NCBI GenBank assembly: GCA_964544885.1
Contig: CAZJDX010000010.1
Coordinates: 1-64,000, forward strand
Reading direction: 5' to 3'
Length of the DNA stretch: 64,000 bases
DNA from: QQVM01 sp964544885
GTDB lineage: Bacteria > Bacteroidota > Bacteroidia > AKYH767-A > 2013-40CM-41-45
The notes under the pieces were generated by a model that saw nothing but the letters and a program-made list of their open reading frames with translations, was not told the DNA's origin and ran no database searches. Positions 25,759-35,341 of this stretch are shown here, piece after piece (within the stretch, counting starts at the first letter, position 1; the number at the start of each line of letters is the position of its first letter). Made by a program: the position numbers and the translations under genes.

Positions 25759-26178
25759 ATGAACACAAACAAAATCTTATTGGGAGGAATCATAGGCGGT
25801 ATTGTCTTTTTCCTCTTAGGTTGGCTGATCTATGGAATGATGTTGTATGACTTCATGTCGGCCAATGGTAATCAATGTGCGGCAAGACCTGAAACCGAGA
25901 TGATCTGGTGGGCCTTGATCCTGGGCAATATTGCCGGGGGACTGATGCTGGCGGTTATTTTCAGTTGGTCAAATGTGACTACCATGTCCGGAGGAATGGT
26001 TAAAGGAGCCATCATAGGATTGCTCTATTCGATTATGTTCGATTTCATGATGTACAGCATGTCTACATTTTTTACGTCGATTACACCGGTAATAGTTGAC
26101 ATTTGTGTTTCAACTGTCATGACCGCCGTGGCAGGCGCTGTTATAGCCTGGATTATGAATACCGGCAAGAAAAGCTAA
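25759..26178 (+). CDS. small four-helix membrane protein
   Basis: 139 residues with four predicted transmembrane helices: ILLGGIIGGIVFFLLGWLIYG, WWALILGNIAGGLMLAVIF, a Gly-rich helix GAIIGLLYSIMFDFMM, and ICVSTVMTAVAGAVIAW. A single Cys lies in the first external loop (NQCAARPE). The layout matches uncharacterised Bacteroidota inner-membrane proteins of similar length, some classed near DUF1761; the exact family is uncertain. It has no operon partner: prfC starts 281 bp later, after a terminator-like hairpin. Confidence 0.75.
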   Translation: MNTNKILLGGIIGGIVFFLLGWLIYGMMLYDFMSANGNQCAARPETEMIWWALILGNIAGGLMLAVIFSWSNVTTMSGGMVKGAIIGLLYSIMFDFMMYSMSTFFTSITPVIVDICVSTVMTAVAGAVIAWIMNTGKKS

Positions 26179-26192
26179 ATGGTTTTTTATTT

Positions 26193-26240
26193 TCCTCTTC
26201 CTTCGTGCTGGTTTTCGGTATGGAGGAAGAGGATTTTTTT
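26193..26240 (+). terminator. probable intrinsic terminator after the membrane protein
   Basis: A 9-bp perfect stem TCCTCTTCC (26193-26201) with GGAAGAGGA (26225-26233) is followed directly by seven T's. The 23-nt loop is long, which lowers certainty. Confidence 0.6.
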
Positions 26241-26459
26241 CGACACCAGTGCCTTTTTTTCGTATTCAAAGTCACGGATCAACCTGCAATATCTGCCACA
26301 TTTCAGTGGCTTTGTCATCATTATATCTTTAGGGCAGCTCTAAAATTTCCATCCGGATTGTGTATTTTCGCAGCCCCCTGTAAACTGAAGAATTTGCACT
26401 CTGATCCTCTATGAAGGAGGTGGCTTTCACAGGAAATAATTTAATAGAAAATAATTGAT

Positions 26460-28070
26460 ATGTCCTTAGAAAAGGAAATTGCCAAGCGCAGAACATTTGC
26501 GGTTATAAGCCATCCGGATGCGGGAAAAACAACCCTTACCGAAAAACTCCTTCTGTTCGGTGGCGCTATTGTCACAGCAGGCGCGGTTAAAAGCAATAAA
26601 ATACGCAAGGCTGCTACTTCAGATTTCATGGAGATTGAGAAACAAAGGGGTATCTCCGTGGCCACATCTGTGATGGGTTTTGATTTTCAGGGCAAGCGCA
26701 TTAATATTCTGGATACACCGGGCCACAAGGATTTTGCGGAAGATACTTACCGTACACTGACAGCGGTGGACTCGGTTATTTTGGTTGTTGATTGCATTAA
26801 AGGTGTCGAAGAACAAACGGAGAAGCTGATGAATGTCTGCAGGATGCGTAATACTCCTGTTATCGTTTTCATTAACAAGCTTGATCGTGAAGGCAAAGAT
26901 CCTTTTGATCTTCTGGATGAACTGCAGGAGAAACTGCAAATCCATGTTAAGCCGCTAACCTGGCCGATTGGCGGAGGCGCTACCTTTAAAGGGGTATATA
27001 ATTTGTTCAGGAAGGAGCTGAATATTTTCGAACCGAGCAAAACAACCAGGACGGAAAGCAAAGCGACAATCGTTGATCTTGAAGATGACAGACTGGTGAG
27101 CTACATAGGTCAGAAGGAAACCGATAAGCTGAGGGAGGACATACATCTTGTTGATAACCTGTTCGAGCCATTCAATGAAGAGCTATATCGGGAGGGCCTC
27201 ATCGCACCTGTTTTCTTTGGCAGCGCGATCAATAATTTTGGTGTGCTGGAGTTGCTTGAAACATTTTTGCAGATAGCGCCGCCGCCTTCATCAAGGGAAT
27301 GTGTTGAAAGAACCGTGAATGCCAATGAGAAAAACTTCAGTGGTTTTGTTTTTAAGATCCATGCCAACCTTGATCCCAATCACAGGGACAGGATCGCCTT
27401 TCTCAAGATATGTTCCGGTAAGTTTGAAAGAAATAAATTCTATCTGCATACAAGGGCAGAAAAAAAGATCCGCTTCAGCAACCCGACTTCTTTTATGGCT
27501 AATGAAAAGACGCTCATTGAAGAGGCCTATCCGGGTGATGTGGTGGGATTATATGACAATGGCATTTTTAAAATTGGAGATACCTTGACCGAAGGTGAGA
27601 TTTTGCATTTCAAAGGTATTCCCAGTTTCTCTCCTGAAATTTTTAAGGAGCTCGAAAACAGAGATCCCTTCAGGACCAAACAACTCGAGAAAGGGATCCA
27701 ACAACTGACCGACGAAGGAGTTGCCCAGTTGTTTACCCAACAGCCGGGGAACCGCAAAATTGTGGGTACAGTAGGTGAACTTCAGTTTGATGTGATACGG
27801 TTCAGGCTCGAACATGAATATGCGGCTAAATGTGATTTCCGTCCACTTAATTTTAAAAATGCCTATTGGGTAACCGGAACCAGTCCCGCGGCACTTGAAC
27901 ATTTTTTACGTGACAGGGCATCGTCCATAGCTTATGACAAGGAAGGCCGGCCGGTTTATTTATCGGAAAGCGAATGGATGCTGAACATGATCAGGCAAAG
28001 CTTTAAAAATATCCAGTTTCATAGCACTTCGGAATTCAGCGAAAATAAAGGGGTGCAGAGTATTCCCTAG
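26460..28070 (+). CDS. prfC: peptide chain release factor 3
   Basis: 536-residue GTPase that recycles release factors RF1/RF2 from the ribosome after termination. The G domain shows the P-loop SHPDAGKTT (near residue 20), the switch region EKQRGISVATSV, DTPGHKDF and NKLDRE; these sequences and the length identify RF3 rather than EF-G. The C-terminal part keeps VGELQFDVIRFRLEHEY and QSFKNIQFHSTSEF. ATG 26460. TATTTTCG (26363-26370), a near match to the -7 box, lies about 90 bp upstream. It is monocistronic here. Confidence 0.97.
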   Translation: MSLEKEIAKRRTFAVISHPDAGKTTLTEKLLLFGGAIVTAGAVKSNKIRKAATSDFMEIEKQRGISVATSVMGFDFQGKRINILDTPGHKDFAEDTYRTLTAVDSVILVVDCIKGVEEQTEKLMNVCRMRNTPVIVFINKLDREGKDPFDLLDELQEKLQIHVKPLTWPIGGGATFKGVYNLFRKELNIFEPSKTTRTESKATIVDLEDDRLVSYIGQKETDKLREDIHLVDNLFEPFNEELYREGLIAPVFFGSAINNFGVLELLETFLQIAPPPSSRECVERTVNANEKNFSGFVFKIHANLDPNHRDRIAFLKICSGKFERNKFYLHTRAEKKIRFSNPTSFMANEKTLIEEAYPGDVVGLYDNGIFKIGDTLTEGEILHFKGIPSFSPEIFKELENRDPFRTKQLEKGIQQLTDEGVAQLFTQQPGNRKIVGTVGELQFDVIRFRLEHEYAAKCDFRPLNFKNAYWVTGTSPAALEHFLRDRASSIAYDKEGRPVYLSESEWMLNMIRQSFKNIQFHSTSEFSENKGVQSIP

Positions 28071-28285
28071 GCAGAATACGGCATTTTTATAAGAAAACCA
28101 CATATCAGGCATTGCCGCTCATTAACTTTAGTCCCTGCAACTTTTCATCTGCTCAGGCTTTTCATGCTTTTTAGATCCAGGGAGAACGCGATGCTTTCCG
28201 GGTAGTACCGGATGCGATAGACCTGTACCGCCCAGCCAGACCGGATATTTACCAAATAAGCCCGTGACTCACGTTGGAATTTTTT

Positions 28286-28293
28286 TATATTTG
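28286..28293 (+). promoter_or_regulatory. candidate -7 box (TATATTTG)
   Basis: A perfect TAnnTTTG match 7 bp before the ATG of the 28301 gene. No TTG at -33 was found at the usual spacing. Transcription starting from this box would leave almost no leader. Confidence 0.4.
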
Positions 28294-28300
28294 ACTTAAC

Positions 28301-28642
28301 ATGAAAACTCAGTTTTACCTCTTACTCACTTGTTTATTCTTTTTTAACCTGACCGATGCTTCTGCGGATCCCGGACATCTTATTATTCAGTTTTCCTCTT
28401 TCAGCGAGAAGCAAACTGATAAATTAAAAACGATTCTCTATCCTGATCAGAATATTGTAGAATCGGGAGTTTGTATGGACAACCAGTTGTTATTGCTGAC
28501 TCTTGCCGATGCAAGTCAACATAAACTTGAAGAAATTATAAAAGCTCTCAAGAAAGGCGGTTTCGGAGAGATCCATATTAAGGAACCGGTTCCTGTTGAA
28601 AGAGTAAAACAGGAATGCCTTCATCTGATCCAACTCAGATAA
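28301..28642 (+). CDS. small secreted alpha/beta protein, unknown
   Basis: 113 residues with signal peptide MKTQFYLLLTCLFFFNLTDASA. The mature part reads as beta-alpha-beta-beta-alpha-beta (HLIIQFSSF, QTDKLKTIL, NQLLLLTLAD, KLEEIIKALKKGG, EIHIKEPV), a ferredoxin-like fold reminiscent of HMA proteins but without their CxxC. Two Cys remain in the mature chain. Its stop is only 2 bp before the start of the 1490-residue CUB protein, so the two are almost certainly co-transcribed and may act together. No sorting domain. Confidence 0.72.
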   Translation: MKTQFYLLLTCLFFFNLTDASADPGHLIIQFSSFSEKQTDKLKTILYPDQNIVESGVCMDNQLLLLTLADASQHKLEEIIKALKKGGFGEIHIKEPVPVERVKQECLHLIQLR

Positions 28643-28644
28643 AA

Positions 28645-31600
28645 ATGAAATGGCAGCTATTAAATATGGAGAAGAGAAACAGCGCTTTGTTTAGCCTGGC
28701 TCTGCTTTGCTCACTTACTTTTATTTCTCCTGTTCTGGTTGCGCAAACAACCCTTATTTCTTCCACATCAAACAATGGGGGCTTTGAATCAGGTTCCGCG
28801 GGATGGAATATTGTGAACGGCAGTCAGACGAATAAATGGTACACCGGTTCTGTTTCCGTTTGTTCTGGCTCAGGTGCCGCTTATGTAGGGACCGCTTCCA
28901 CTAATAATACTTACACCCTGAACAGCACTTCAACCGTACATATTTACCGGGACTTTGCATTTCCGGCAGGACAATCGCTGATCAATCTTTCCTTTGATTA
29001 TAAAGGACAGGGAGAAAGCAGCTATGATTACATGGCAGTTTACCTGATCAGTACTGCGACAAACCCTGCTGCAGGGACCTTACTTCCCGCCGCCAATAAG
29101 GTAGGTTCAACCTATTATAATCTGGTAAGCAACTGTACCAACTATTCTATCACTCTTCCGGCAACGGCAGCCGGAACTACCCAGAGACTGGTGTTTACCT
29201 GGAGAAATGATGGCTCGGTGGGGCTGAATCCACCGGCAACACTCGACAATGTGACGATCATCACAAGTATTCCGCCTCCGCCTGCATGTGCATCTGTAAA
29301 TGCTCCGGGTAATGGCTCAACGGATCTTTGTACGAATGGAAATATTCTGTCCTGGTCGGCTCCCGCAGCCGGAAGCGCACCCAGTGGTTACCGCCTTTTC
29401 TTTGGTACCAATCTTCCTCCAACAAACATTGTAAATGGTACCAACCTTGGCAATGTACTATCCTATACCTGTCCGGCACTTCTTCCCAATACTACGTATT
29501 ACTGGAGAATAGTACCCACCAATTCAGGCGGAGACGCTTCATCCTGTTCAAACTGGTCTTTCACCACAGGTTCTGCCTGTATCACTCAAAACAATGGAGG
29601 CACAGTGTCTTCCTGTAATGCCAGTTATTTCGATTCCGGCGGACCGGCCGGTAACTACGGCGACAATGAAAGTAATGTCCTTACCATCTGCCCTTCTGCG
29701 GCCGGACAATTTGTACAGCTTGTCTTTTCGAGTTTTGATCTTGAAAGTTGTTGCGATTATCTGCGAATCTATAATGGCAACAGCACAAGTGCGCCACTCA
29801 TAGGCCAATTCACCGGTACCGCACTGCCCTGTAATATTACCTCTTCTGCAGCCAATGGTTGTCTGACTTTTCAGTTCTATTCTGACGGATCGGTCGTACG
29901 TGCCGGTTGGCAGGCAACCATAAGCTGCGTAAGTTCTCCCGGTTCACTTTTACCCGGAAGTATTTGTTCCAATGCTCCGTTCATTACTTCACCCTATTTT
30001 GACAGCGGACATAATACCGCCTGCTACGTGAATAATTATACCAATGCAAGCACCGGTTCCTGCGGAACAAATTACGAATCCGGAGAAGACCGTGTTTATG
30101 CCTACCAGGCAAGCGGACCTGAATGTCTTACTATTTCACTTTCTAATGCGAGCACTTCTTCCATCGGTTACCAGGTGTACAGTGGATGTCCGGGAACTGC
30201 CGGTACCGTCTGTATAGCTTCCAATGGAGGCTCATCTAATTTATCCGGATCGGTAGCCATTCCCGGAGCTGGTACTTATTACATCATTGTCGATACGTGG
30301 TCTTCACCAAGTTCCGCCACCTATGACATATCTGTTGTTTCTTCTGGCGCATCGCCTGCGAATGACCTGCCTTGCAATGCGACACTCTTGCCACTGAACG
30401 TAAATCAATCCGGAGTTAACTCATGCTCTGGTGGCGCCTCTGAACCGGCTTCACCTTCTTGCTGGTCTGGCGGAAGTTTGAATACTGTCTGGTACAGGGT
30501 CGTGGTTCCAGCATCGGGAAGTATACGGATCAGAACCACTACCGGCACACTCACAAATACGCAGATAGCATTGTATTCGGGCTCTTGCTCTTCTCTTTCA
30601 CTGGTGGCCTGCAATGATGATGCACCAGCCTGCGGAACTTCAAGTTACCGCAATTCAGAACTGACTGCAACCGGATTAACTCCAGGCCAAAGTTATTTTA
30701 TACGTGTTGATGGCTACAATAGTCTTACCGGAGCTTTTGATATTATGGCAGTGGATAATACCATTGGATTTCCTCCATCCATGGGACAGGAGTGTCTGAA
30801 TCCAAGTCCGGTTTGTTCACAGACAATCCTGGTCGGTAATCCCGGTTATCAGGCCTACGGTAACCGCTGTGATTTTCCGGGAGGAGGCTCTAATTGCCTG
30901 AATTCAGGTGAGAGGGGATCTGCCTGGTACAGTATTCCGATCACTTCAAATGGCACGCTGACCTTTGATATAATTCCTAATGACTGGCCAGGGATATCTG
31001 GTCCGGTAGGTTCAGAAACAGACTATGATTTTGCTGTCTGGAAAATCGCAGGTTCGGGCGCAACTTCATGTGCTTCAATTGCAGGTGGAGCTACTCCGGT
31101 ACGATGCAATTATAATTACCTGGGTGTTACCGGCCTCAATAGTGGCAGTGCCGGCAATGCACCAGCAACGTATCCGGGTTATGGAGCTGCTTACGAAGCA
31201 GGCCTTCCTGTACTTGCCGGGGAAATTTATTTGCTGGTAGTCTCAAATTTTTCTAACAGCACATCTGGTTTCACCTTGAGTTTTGGTACTGCTTCTCCGG
31301 TGGCTTATACCGGTACAGCAAGCTCTGTAGTGTGGACAGGTGGTACAAATACACAGTGGGGATTACCCGGCAACTGGGGAGGTTGCAACAACCCTGTTTG
31401 CGGAGTCAACGCTACGGTTAACCCGGCAGCCTTCAATCAACCGGTTCTGACGGCCGGAAATCATTACGTAAAAGACCTGACCATTAATGCCGGTGCCAGC
31501 CTTACTTTGCTTGCCGGTGCGGTGCTTCATATCTGCGGTAATTTTCTGAACCAGGGATCTTTGATTGCCAACCCCGCCTCAACCATAATTTTTGATAATG

Positions 31601-33117
31601 CCAACGTCAATCAAAGTATTTCCGGAGCGCTTACAGGCGCAGACCGTTTCCCCAATCTGGTTATCAGCAAGACGGGAGGACAGGTCACGCTGAATAATGA
31701 CATAGACATTGGTGGATCATTCACCACAATGAATAATACCAGCGTGTTCAACAGCAATGGCAAATACATCCGCCTGGCAGGTAACTTCAATAATGCAAAC
31801 GGGAATTCAACATTTTTGAATACGGGCAGTACCGGAACACTCGAATTCAACGGAACCCTTGCCCAGAGCTATAATCAGGGCGCTTCCACACTTGATTTGA
31901 ATTTTGTCATGCTTAATCATAGCGGACCCGGCGTTTCACTTAACAGTATGATGAATATTAAAACGGGAACAGGAAGTTTGAATCTCGTCACTGGAAAAAT
32001 CATAACCGGTGCAAATGAAGTGAGGGTGTATAACCGCGCAACACCTTCCGTTACAACCGGAAATACGAACAGTTTCGTCCAGGGTTTTTTACGCCGTTCT
32101 CTGAACACAAACGGTTCCTATGACTTTCCTGTTGGTGAAGCCGGCAAGGGTTATCAGAGGGCTAATGTCACACTCACAACCAACAATGATATTGATAATC
32201 TGCTCTCAAGTTTTGTTATTTATCCTGTTCTGCCCGGACCTCTCGGTTTAAGTGAGTGTATGGCCACCTATGACATGAATGCGCTGAATAACGGCAAATG
32301 GATCATCAATGCTTTCAATTCCTCTCAGACCCAGATACCAGGTAATGCAACATATGATATGACCCTGTACAACAGGGCAGGAAGTTATACGAATGCGGGA
32401 GGTGTATCTGGCTGGACCATCATGAAAGATCCTCTTGGAAGCGGAATGTGGCAGCTTGACGGAGTGTGTGTGGTTGCCTCTACGGTGAATATGGTGATGA
32501 GAACCGGTATGTCCGGCTTTTCACATTTTGGTACAGCGCAATCCACCAATCCGTTGCCGGTTGAACTGCTGAGTTTTGATGGTTATGCAGGGAAAGATAA
32601 AAATTACCTTTTTTGGAAAACGGCTTCGGAGATCAACAATGATCACTTTATTCTGGAACACTCCCTTGACGGTATCGCATTCCGAAAACTGGCAATGCTA
32701 CCGGGAGCAGGTAACAGCACCGGTATTATTGAGTATGAATATGTGCATATGATGCCTGATGAAGGGGAAAATTATTATCGACTTGTGCAGGTAGACTATG
32801 ACGGAACGGCAACGCCATCTCACATTATAGTTATCCGTAATGATCACAGGAACAGATTTGTTGAAAGCATATATCCGAATCCAACGGCAGGTATTTTACT
32901 TGTAAAGCTCGAACCGGATAATGAAAAGGAATTCAGAGCTGAGATTTACGATATGCCCGGGAACAATTTGTTTGCTGAATATTTTGTAGTTGACAAGAAA
33001 GACCCTGCTGTTTTGCTTGATCTGAGGAAGCTGAGTGATGGCATCTACATCCTTAAAATCATACCTGAGAATCTTGCCATGAGTTCATTTCACAGAATCA
33101 TTATTGAAAAGCAGTGA
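28645..33117 (+). CDS. large secreted CUB-domain protein, T9SS type A
   Basis: 1490 residues if ATG 28645 is used; ATG 28666 (MEKRNSALFSLALLC) also gives a good signal peptide and 1483 residues. Order: jelly-roll-like region (GGFESGSAGWNIVN) at 30-220, Fn3/Ig-like region (SAPSGYRLFFGTN ... TYYWRIVPTN) about 225-310, CUB domain about 311-428 (CNASYFDSGG ... YGDNES ... CCDYLRIYNGNS ... FYSDGSV), several PPC/PKD-like domains (VRAGWQ onward, FDIMAVDN), and a right-handed beta-helix-like stretch (LTINAGASLTLLAGAVLHICGNF). It ends with a sorting domain (SIYPNPTAGI ... DGIYILKI). It is Cys-rich. CUB domains mediate protein or glycan contacts and some bind Ca2+. It follows a small secreted protein in the same operon. 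Confidence 0.85.
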   Translation: MKWQLLNMEKRNSALFSLALLCSLTFISPVLVAQTTLISSTSNNGGFESGSAGWNIVNGSQTNKWYTGSVSVCSGSGAAYVGTASTNNTYTLNSTSTVHIYRDFAFPAGQSLINLSFDYKGQGESSYDYMAVYLISTATNPAAGTLLPAANKVGSTYYNLVSNCTNYSITLPATAAGTTQRLVFTWRNDGSVGLNPPATLDNVTIITSIPPPPACASVNAPGNGSTDLCTNGNILSWSAPAAGSAPSGYRLFFGTNLPPTNIVNGTNLGNVLSYTCPALLPNTTYYWRIVPTNSGGDASSCSNWSFTTGSACITQNNGGTVSSCNASYFDSGGPAGNYGDNESNVLTICPSAAGQFVQLVFSSFDLESCCDYLRIYNGNSTSAPLIGQFTGTALPCNITSSAANGCLTFQFYSDGSVVRAGWQATISCVSSPGSLLPGSICSNAPFITSPYFDSGHNTACYVNNYTNASTGSCGTNYESGEDRVYAYQASGPECLTISLSNASTSSIGYQVYSGCPGTAGTVCIASNGGSSNLSGSVAIPGAGTYYIIVDTWSSPSSATYDISVVSSGASPANDLPCNATLLPLNVNQSGVNSCSGGASEPASPSCWSGGSLNTVWYRVVVPASGSIRIRTTTGTLTNTQIALYSGSCSSLSLVACNDDAPACGTSSYRNSELTATGLTPGQSYFIRVDGYNSLTGAFDIMAVDNTIGFPPSMGQECLNPSPVCSQTILVGNPGYQAYGNRCDFPGGGSNCLNSGERGSAWYSIPITSNGTLTFDIIPNDWPGISGPVGSETDYDFAVWKIAGSGATSCASIAGGATPVRCNYNYLGVTGLNSGSAGNAPATYPGYGAAYEAGLPVLAGEIYLLVVSNFSNSTSGFTLSFGTASPVAYTGTASSVVWTGGTNTQWGLPGNWGGCNNPVCGVNATVNPAAFNQPVLTAGNHYVKDLTINAGASLTLLAGAVLHICGNFLNQGSLIANPASTIIFDNANVNQSISGALTGADRFPNLVISKTGGQVTLNNDIDIGGSFTTMNNTSVFNSNGKYIRLAGNFNNANGNSTFLNTGSTGTLEFNGTLAQSYNQGASTLDLNFVMLNHSGPGVSLNSMMNIKTGTGSLNLVTGKIITGANEVRVYNRATPSVTTGNTNSFVQGFLRRSLNTNGSYDFPVGEAGKGYQRANVTLTTNNDIDNLLSSFVIYPVLPGPLGLSECMATYDMNALNNGKWIINAFNSSQTQIPGNATYDMTLYNRAGSYTNAGGVSGWTIMKDPLGSGMWQLDGVCVVASTVNMVMRTGMSGFSHFGTAQSTNPLPVELLSFDGYAGKDKNYLFWKTASEINNDHFILEHSLDGIAFRKLAMLPGAGNSTGIIEYEYVHMMPDEGENYYRLVQVDYDGTATPSHIIVIRNDHRNRFVESIYPNPTAGILLVKLEPDNEKEFRAEIYDMPGNNLFAEYFVVDKKDPAVLLDLRKLSDGIYILKIIPENLAMSSFHRIIIEKQ

Positions 33118-33135
33118 ACGGCAGGAAGCGAATGA

Positions 33136-33744
33136 TTAATGCTCTTTTTTCTCCTCAGACAATTCCACAACGCCACCCGTGACCGCATACTTCATCGCTT
33201 CACCTGAACTTATCCGCGTGATCTTCCTTACTCTTGTTCGCGGAACAATATAAAGCTGACCGGCAAAATTATATGACTGCGGTACATACACCGAAACGTA
33301 TTCAGAGCCCAGATCAAATTCTTTTAACTCCTCATCAGTTAAAAATCCAACGATCCAGACATCATCGGAAAATACACTAACCAGAACCGCTTTATCAAAT
33401 TTCTTTTTATTTCCGGCAAACGCTTCAAAAAAATCTTTGACGGATGTGTAGATGAACTTCACGCCGGGCGTCCGTTCAAGCCAGTAGTCAAAAAAGCGCA
33501 GCATACTTCCCATCAGGAAGTTGGAACTTACCCAGCCTATAAAAATGACAAAGGCAATGATAATAATAAATCCAAGTCCACGGATATTCAGAAAAGGTCG
33601 CAGGATTCCGTCAATTTTTTCAAAAAGCCAGTAGAGTAAAAACCCGGTAACAGCTATCGGTGCGAGAATGAGTAAACCTTGCAGGAAGAAATTAAGCAGC
33701 TTTTTGTATGATAACTTGCCGGAAGGTTCTTGTTTATGGGGCAT
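33136..33744 (-). CDS. DUF502 family membrane protein
   Basis: 202 residues with two N-terminal transmembrane helices (FFLQGLLILAPIAVTGFLLYWLF and GLGFIIIIAFVIFIGWVSS). These are followed by the DUF502 core: LERTPGVKFIYTSVKDFFEAF, VWIVGFLTDEE and VSVYVPQSYNFAGQLYIVPR. The family is widespread in bacteria and its function is not established. It converges on the CUB protein gene with an 18-bp gap and no obvious terminator between them. Confidence 0.9.
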   Translation of the reverse strand: MPHKQEPSGKLSYKKLLNFFLQGLLILAPIAVTGFLLYWLFEKIDGILRPFLNIRGLGFIIIIAFVIFIGWVSSNFLMGSMLRFFDYWLERTPGVKFIYTSVKDFFEAFAGNKKKFDKAVLVSVFSDDVWIVGFLTDEELKEFDLGSEYVSVYVPQSYNFAGQLYIVPRTRVRKITRISSGEAMKYAVTGGVVELSEEKKEH

Positions 33745-33896
33745 TGAGGATAAATTTGAAGGCGAAGGTAAGTAATCAAAGCAGATATTCAGATGAATTG
33801 AGGATTATACATGATCTGAGGTCCATCCTGTACAATTCTGACCAAAGACAGAATGGTCATCACGCTTCCTAAAAGAATATGTCTCTTTCTGATGAT

Positions 33897-34727
33897 TTAT
33901 TCCTTTGAAAGGACCAGCTTTTGTGCTTCGAAAGTGCCATCCGGATATTTTATCCGAAGAATATAAACACCATCCGGATAGTCTTGCATTTCAAGTTGGT
34001 GGACTGTGGTGGTAATTTTTTTGGTGAAAAGGCATCGTCCGTTCAGGTCAAACAAATTCAAAGACTCCGGTAATGGTTCCCTTATACGCACACTCAGCTT
34101 ATCCCTAACAGGATTCGGGAAAATTTCAACAGAAATATTTTCTATCGTTTCAACAGGACTTACCTGGCAAAAATATTCATACGTGGTGGTTTCACTACAG
34201 TCTCCATAATATGTTGATCTCCTGTCGACCACTAAATTAGGGCTCAACTGAACAAACTCAATGAAGGGACATGTATCGCAACCTGCCAGTACCGTTACAG
34301 GAGCACTTAGCGTGAATCTTGTCGCGATCTCTTCCGGAAATATTCCTAATGAAATCGTATCTCCGGGACAGCTCAAAAAGGAGCCTGTCCAGTGAAAGTA
34401 ACATGCTCCGATAATTTCGGTGTAAGCTCTGGCTGTATCTGACATTCCGCTTACTGTATCTATTGCAATAAGCGAAATCTCTTTTCTGTCATAACATGAA
34501 TCGCTGAGGTTGGCCAGTGTGTCCCGGGCATTCGAATAAACGGTTCCTTCAATCATCCACACATATTTGTTGGCCATAGTGCTGGTGTTTATCATCTGAA
34601 ATGTAGTACCGGAACATATATTATACCTGTCGAGAGAAAATGAGGCTACGGGCTGGGCAATGCATGTGAAATTTGCATTCAGGAAAGCGGTAAGCAATAG
34701 CAACAAGGCGTGGAATATTATTTTCAT
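33897..34727 (-). CDS. secreted PKD-like protein, T9SS type A
   Basis: 276 residues. Signal peptide MKIIFHALLLLLTAFLNANFTCIA. Residues about 30-110 resemble a single PKD/Ig-like domain (ASFSLDRYNICSGTTFQMINTS ... NKYVWMIEGTVYS). A second Cys-containing segment follows (CPGDTISLGIFPEE). The C terminus is a canonical type A sorting domain (IFPNPVRDKLSVRI ... LFDLNGRCL ... DGVYILRI). Function unknown. A candidate -7 box lies 30 bp upstream. Confidence 0.8.
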   Translation of the reverse strand: MKIIFHALLLLLTAFLNANFTCIAQPVASFSLDRYNICSGTTFQMINTSTMANKYVWMIEGTVYSNARDTLANLSDSCYDRKEISLIAIDTVSGMSDTARAYTEIIGACYFHWTGSFLSCPGDTISLGIFPEEIATRFTLSAPVTVLAGCDTCPFIEFVQLSPNLVVDRRSTYYGDCSETTTYEYFCQVSPVETIENISVEIFPNPVRDKLSVRIREPLPESLNLFDLNGRCLFTKKITTTVHQLEMQDYPDGVYILRIKYPDGTFEAQKLVLSKE

Positions 34728-34756
34728 GGATGTCGGAAATTATTTCAGGGCAATTT

Positions 34757-34764
34757 CAAAATTA
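34757..34764 (-). promoter_or_regulatory. candidate -7 box (TAATTTTG on the minus strand)
   Basis: A perfect TAnnTTTG match 30 bp upstream of the start of the 33897-34727 gene. No well-spaced TTG was found. Confidence 0.4.
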
Positions 34765-34852
34765 TCCCGACTACATTGAAAATTTTAAGAAGTTTTAACA
34801 AGTCCTGCCAATCTGTTCGTGACGGAGGTGGTGGAAGAGATCCTGCAATGTT

Positions 34853-35125
34853 TCAATGAATAAGGGCTGCAGACCGCAGAATTCCTATAATGCCGACCAG
34901 CACCCAGAACACATTCAGGAGAGTATAGGCATTGTCTTTTTTAATGATGGAGCACCACGAGAGAAGGATCGCGTCGGTGGTGTTAATTATCCATACGGCC
35001 ATGAAAGGACTTTCGGGCCCCATCCAGCTTACCAGACTGAAACTGAAGATCCTCATCAGAACTCCGGTCATTTCAACGAAGCTTATATTCCTTGCAATAA
35101 AATTATGTGCGGATCTGAGAAACAT
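34853..35125 (-). CDS. small membrane protein, uncharacterised
   Basis: 90 residues with two or three hydrophobic segments (GVLMRIFSFSLVSWMG, WIINTTDAILLSWCSII, LLNVFWVLVGIIGILRSAALI). The second half, NT-DAILLSWC ... KKDNAYTLLN-FW-VG-GI-R, is a pattern recalled from short conserved membrane proteins in Bacteroidota and Proteobacteria. Open frames on the opposite strand have no coding character. A -7-like box, TATCTTTG, lies 22 bp upstream. Confidence 0.65.
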   Translation of the reverse strand: MFLRSAHNFIARNISFVEMTGVLMRIFSFSLVSWMGPESPFMAVWIINTTDAILLSWCSIIKKDNAYTLLNVFWVLVGIIGILRSAALIH

Positions 35126-35147
35126 AGCGACAAGATCGGTTAGGTGG

Positions 35148-35155
35148 CAAAGATA
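35148..35155 (-). promoter_or_regulatory. candidate -7 box (TATCTTTG on the minus strand)
   Basis: A perfect TAnnTTTG match 22 bp before the 34853-35125 start codon. A matching -33 TTG is not evident. Confidence 0.4.
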
Positions 35156-35282
35156 ATTCCCGTTAGTTGATTAGTTTATATTTAACACATTTGGTTTGGA
35201 TAAGAATTTATATTCAGAATTTGCATCACGAATACTCCGGTAAAAGCAATCAGACGGAGGATTATATTCAGGAACTTATAAG

Positions 35283-35309
35283 TTCATTTCAACCTTTCTT
35301 CTACCTTTG
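35283..35309 (+). promoter_or_regulatory. candidate promoter of the 35342-37462 operon
   Basis: TACCTTTG (35302-35309) fits TAnnTTTG. TTC near 35283, one base off TTG, lies at about the right distance. The ATG follows 33 bp downstream. Confidence 0.5.
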
Positions 35310-35341
35310 TTCCAGGTTAACAATCAAAATTCCAAATCATA

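Noticed and set aside
26103..26414. Frame running past the end of the small membrane protein
   Set aside because: Out-of-frame shadow that crosses a terminator-like hairpin; no coding character after 26178.
29261..29808. Several overlapping antisense and shifted frames inside the CUB protein gene
   Set aside because: All lie in a continuous domain-rich coding sequence and show no family features.
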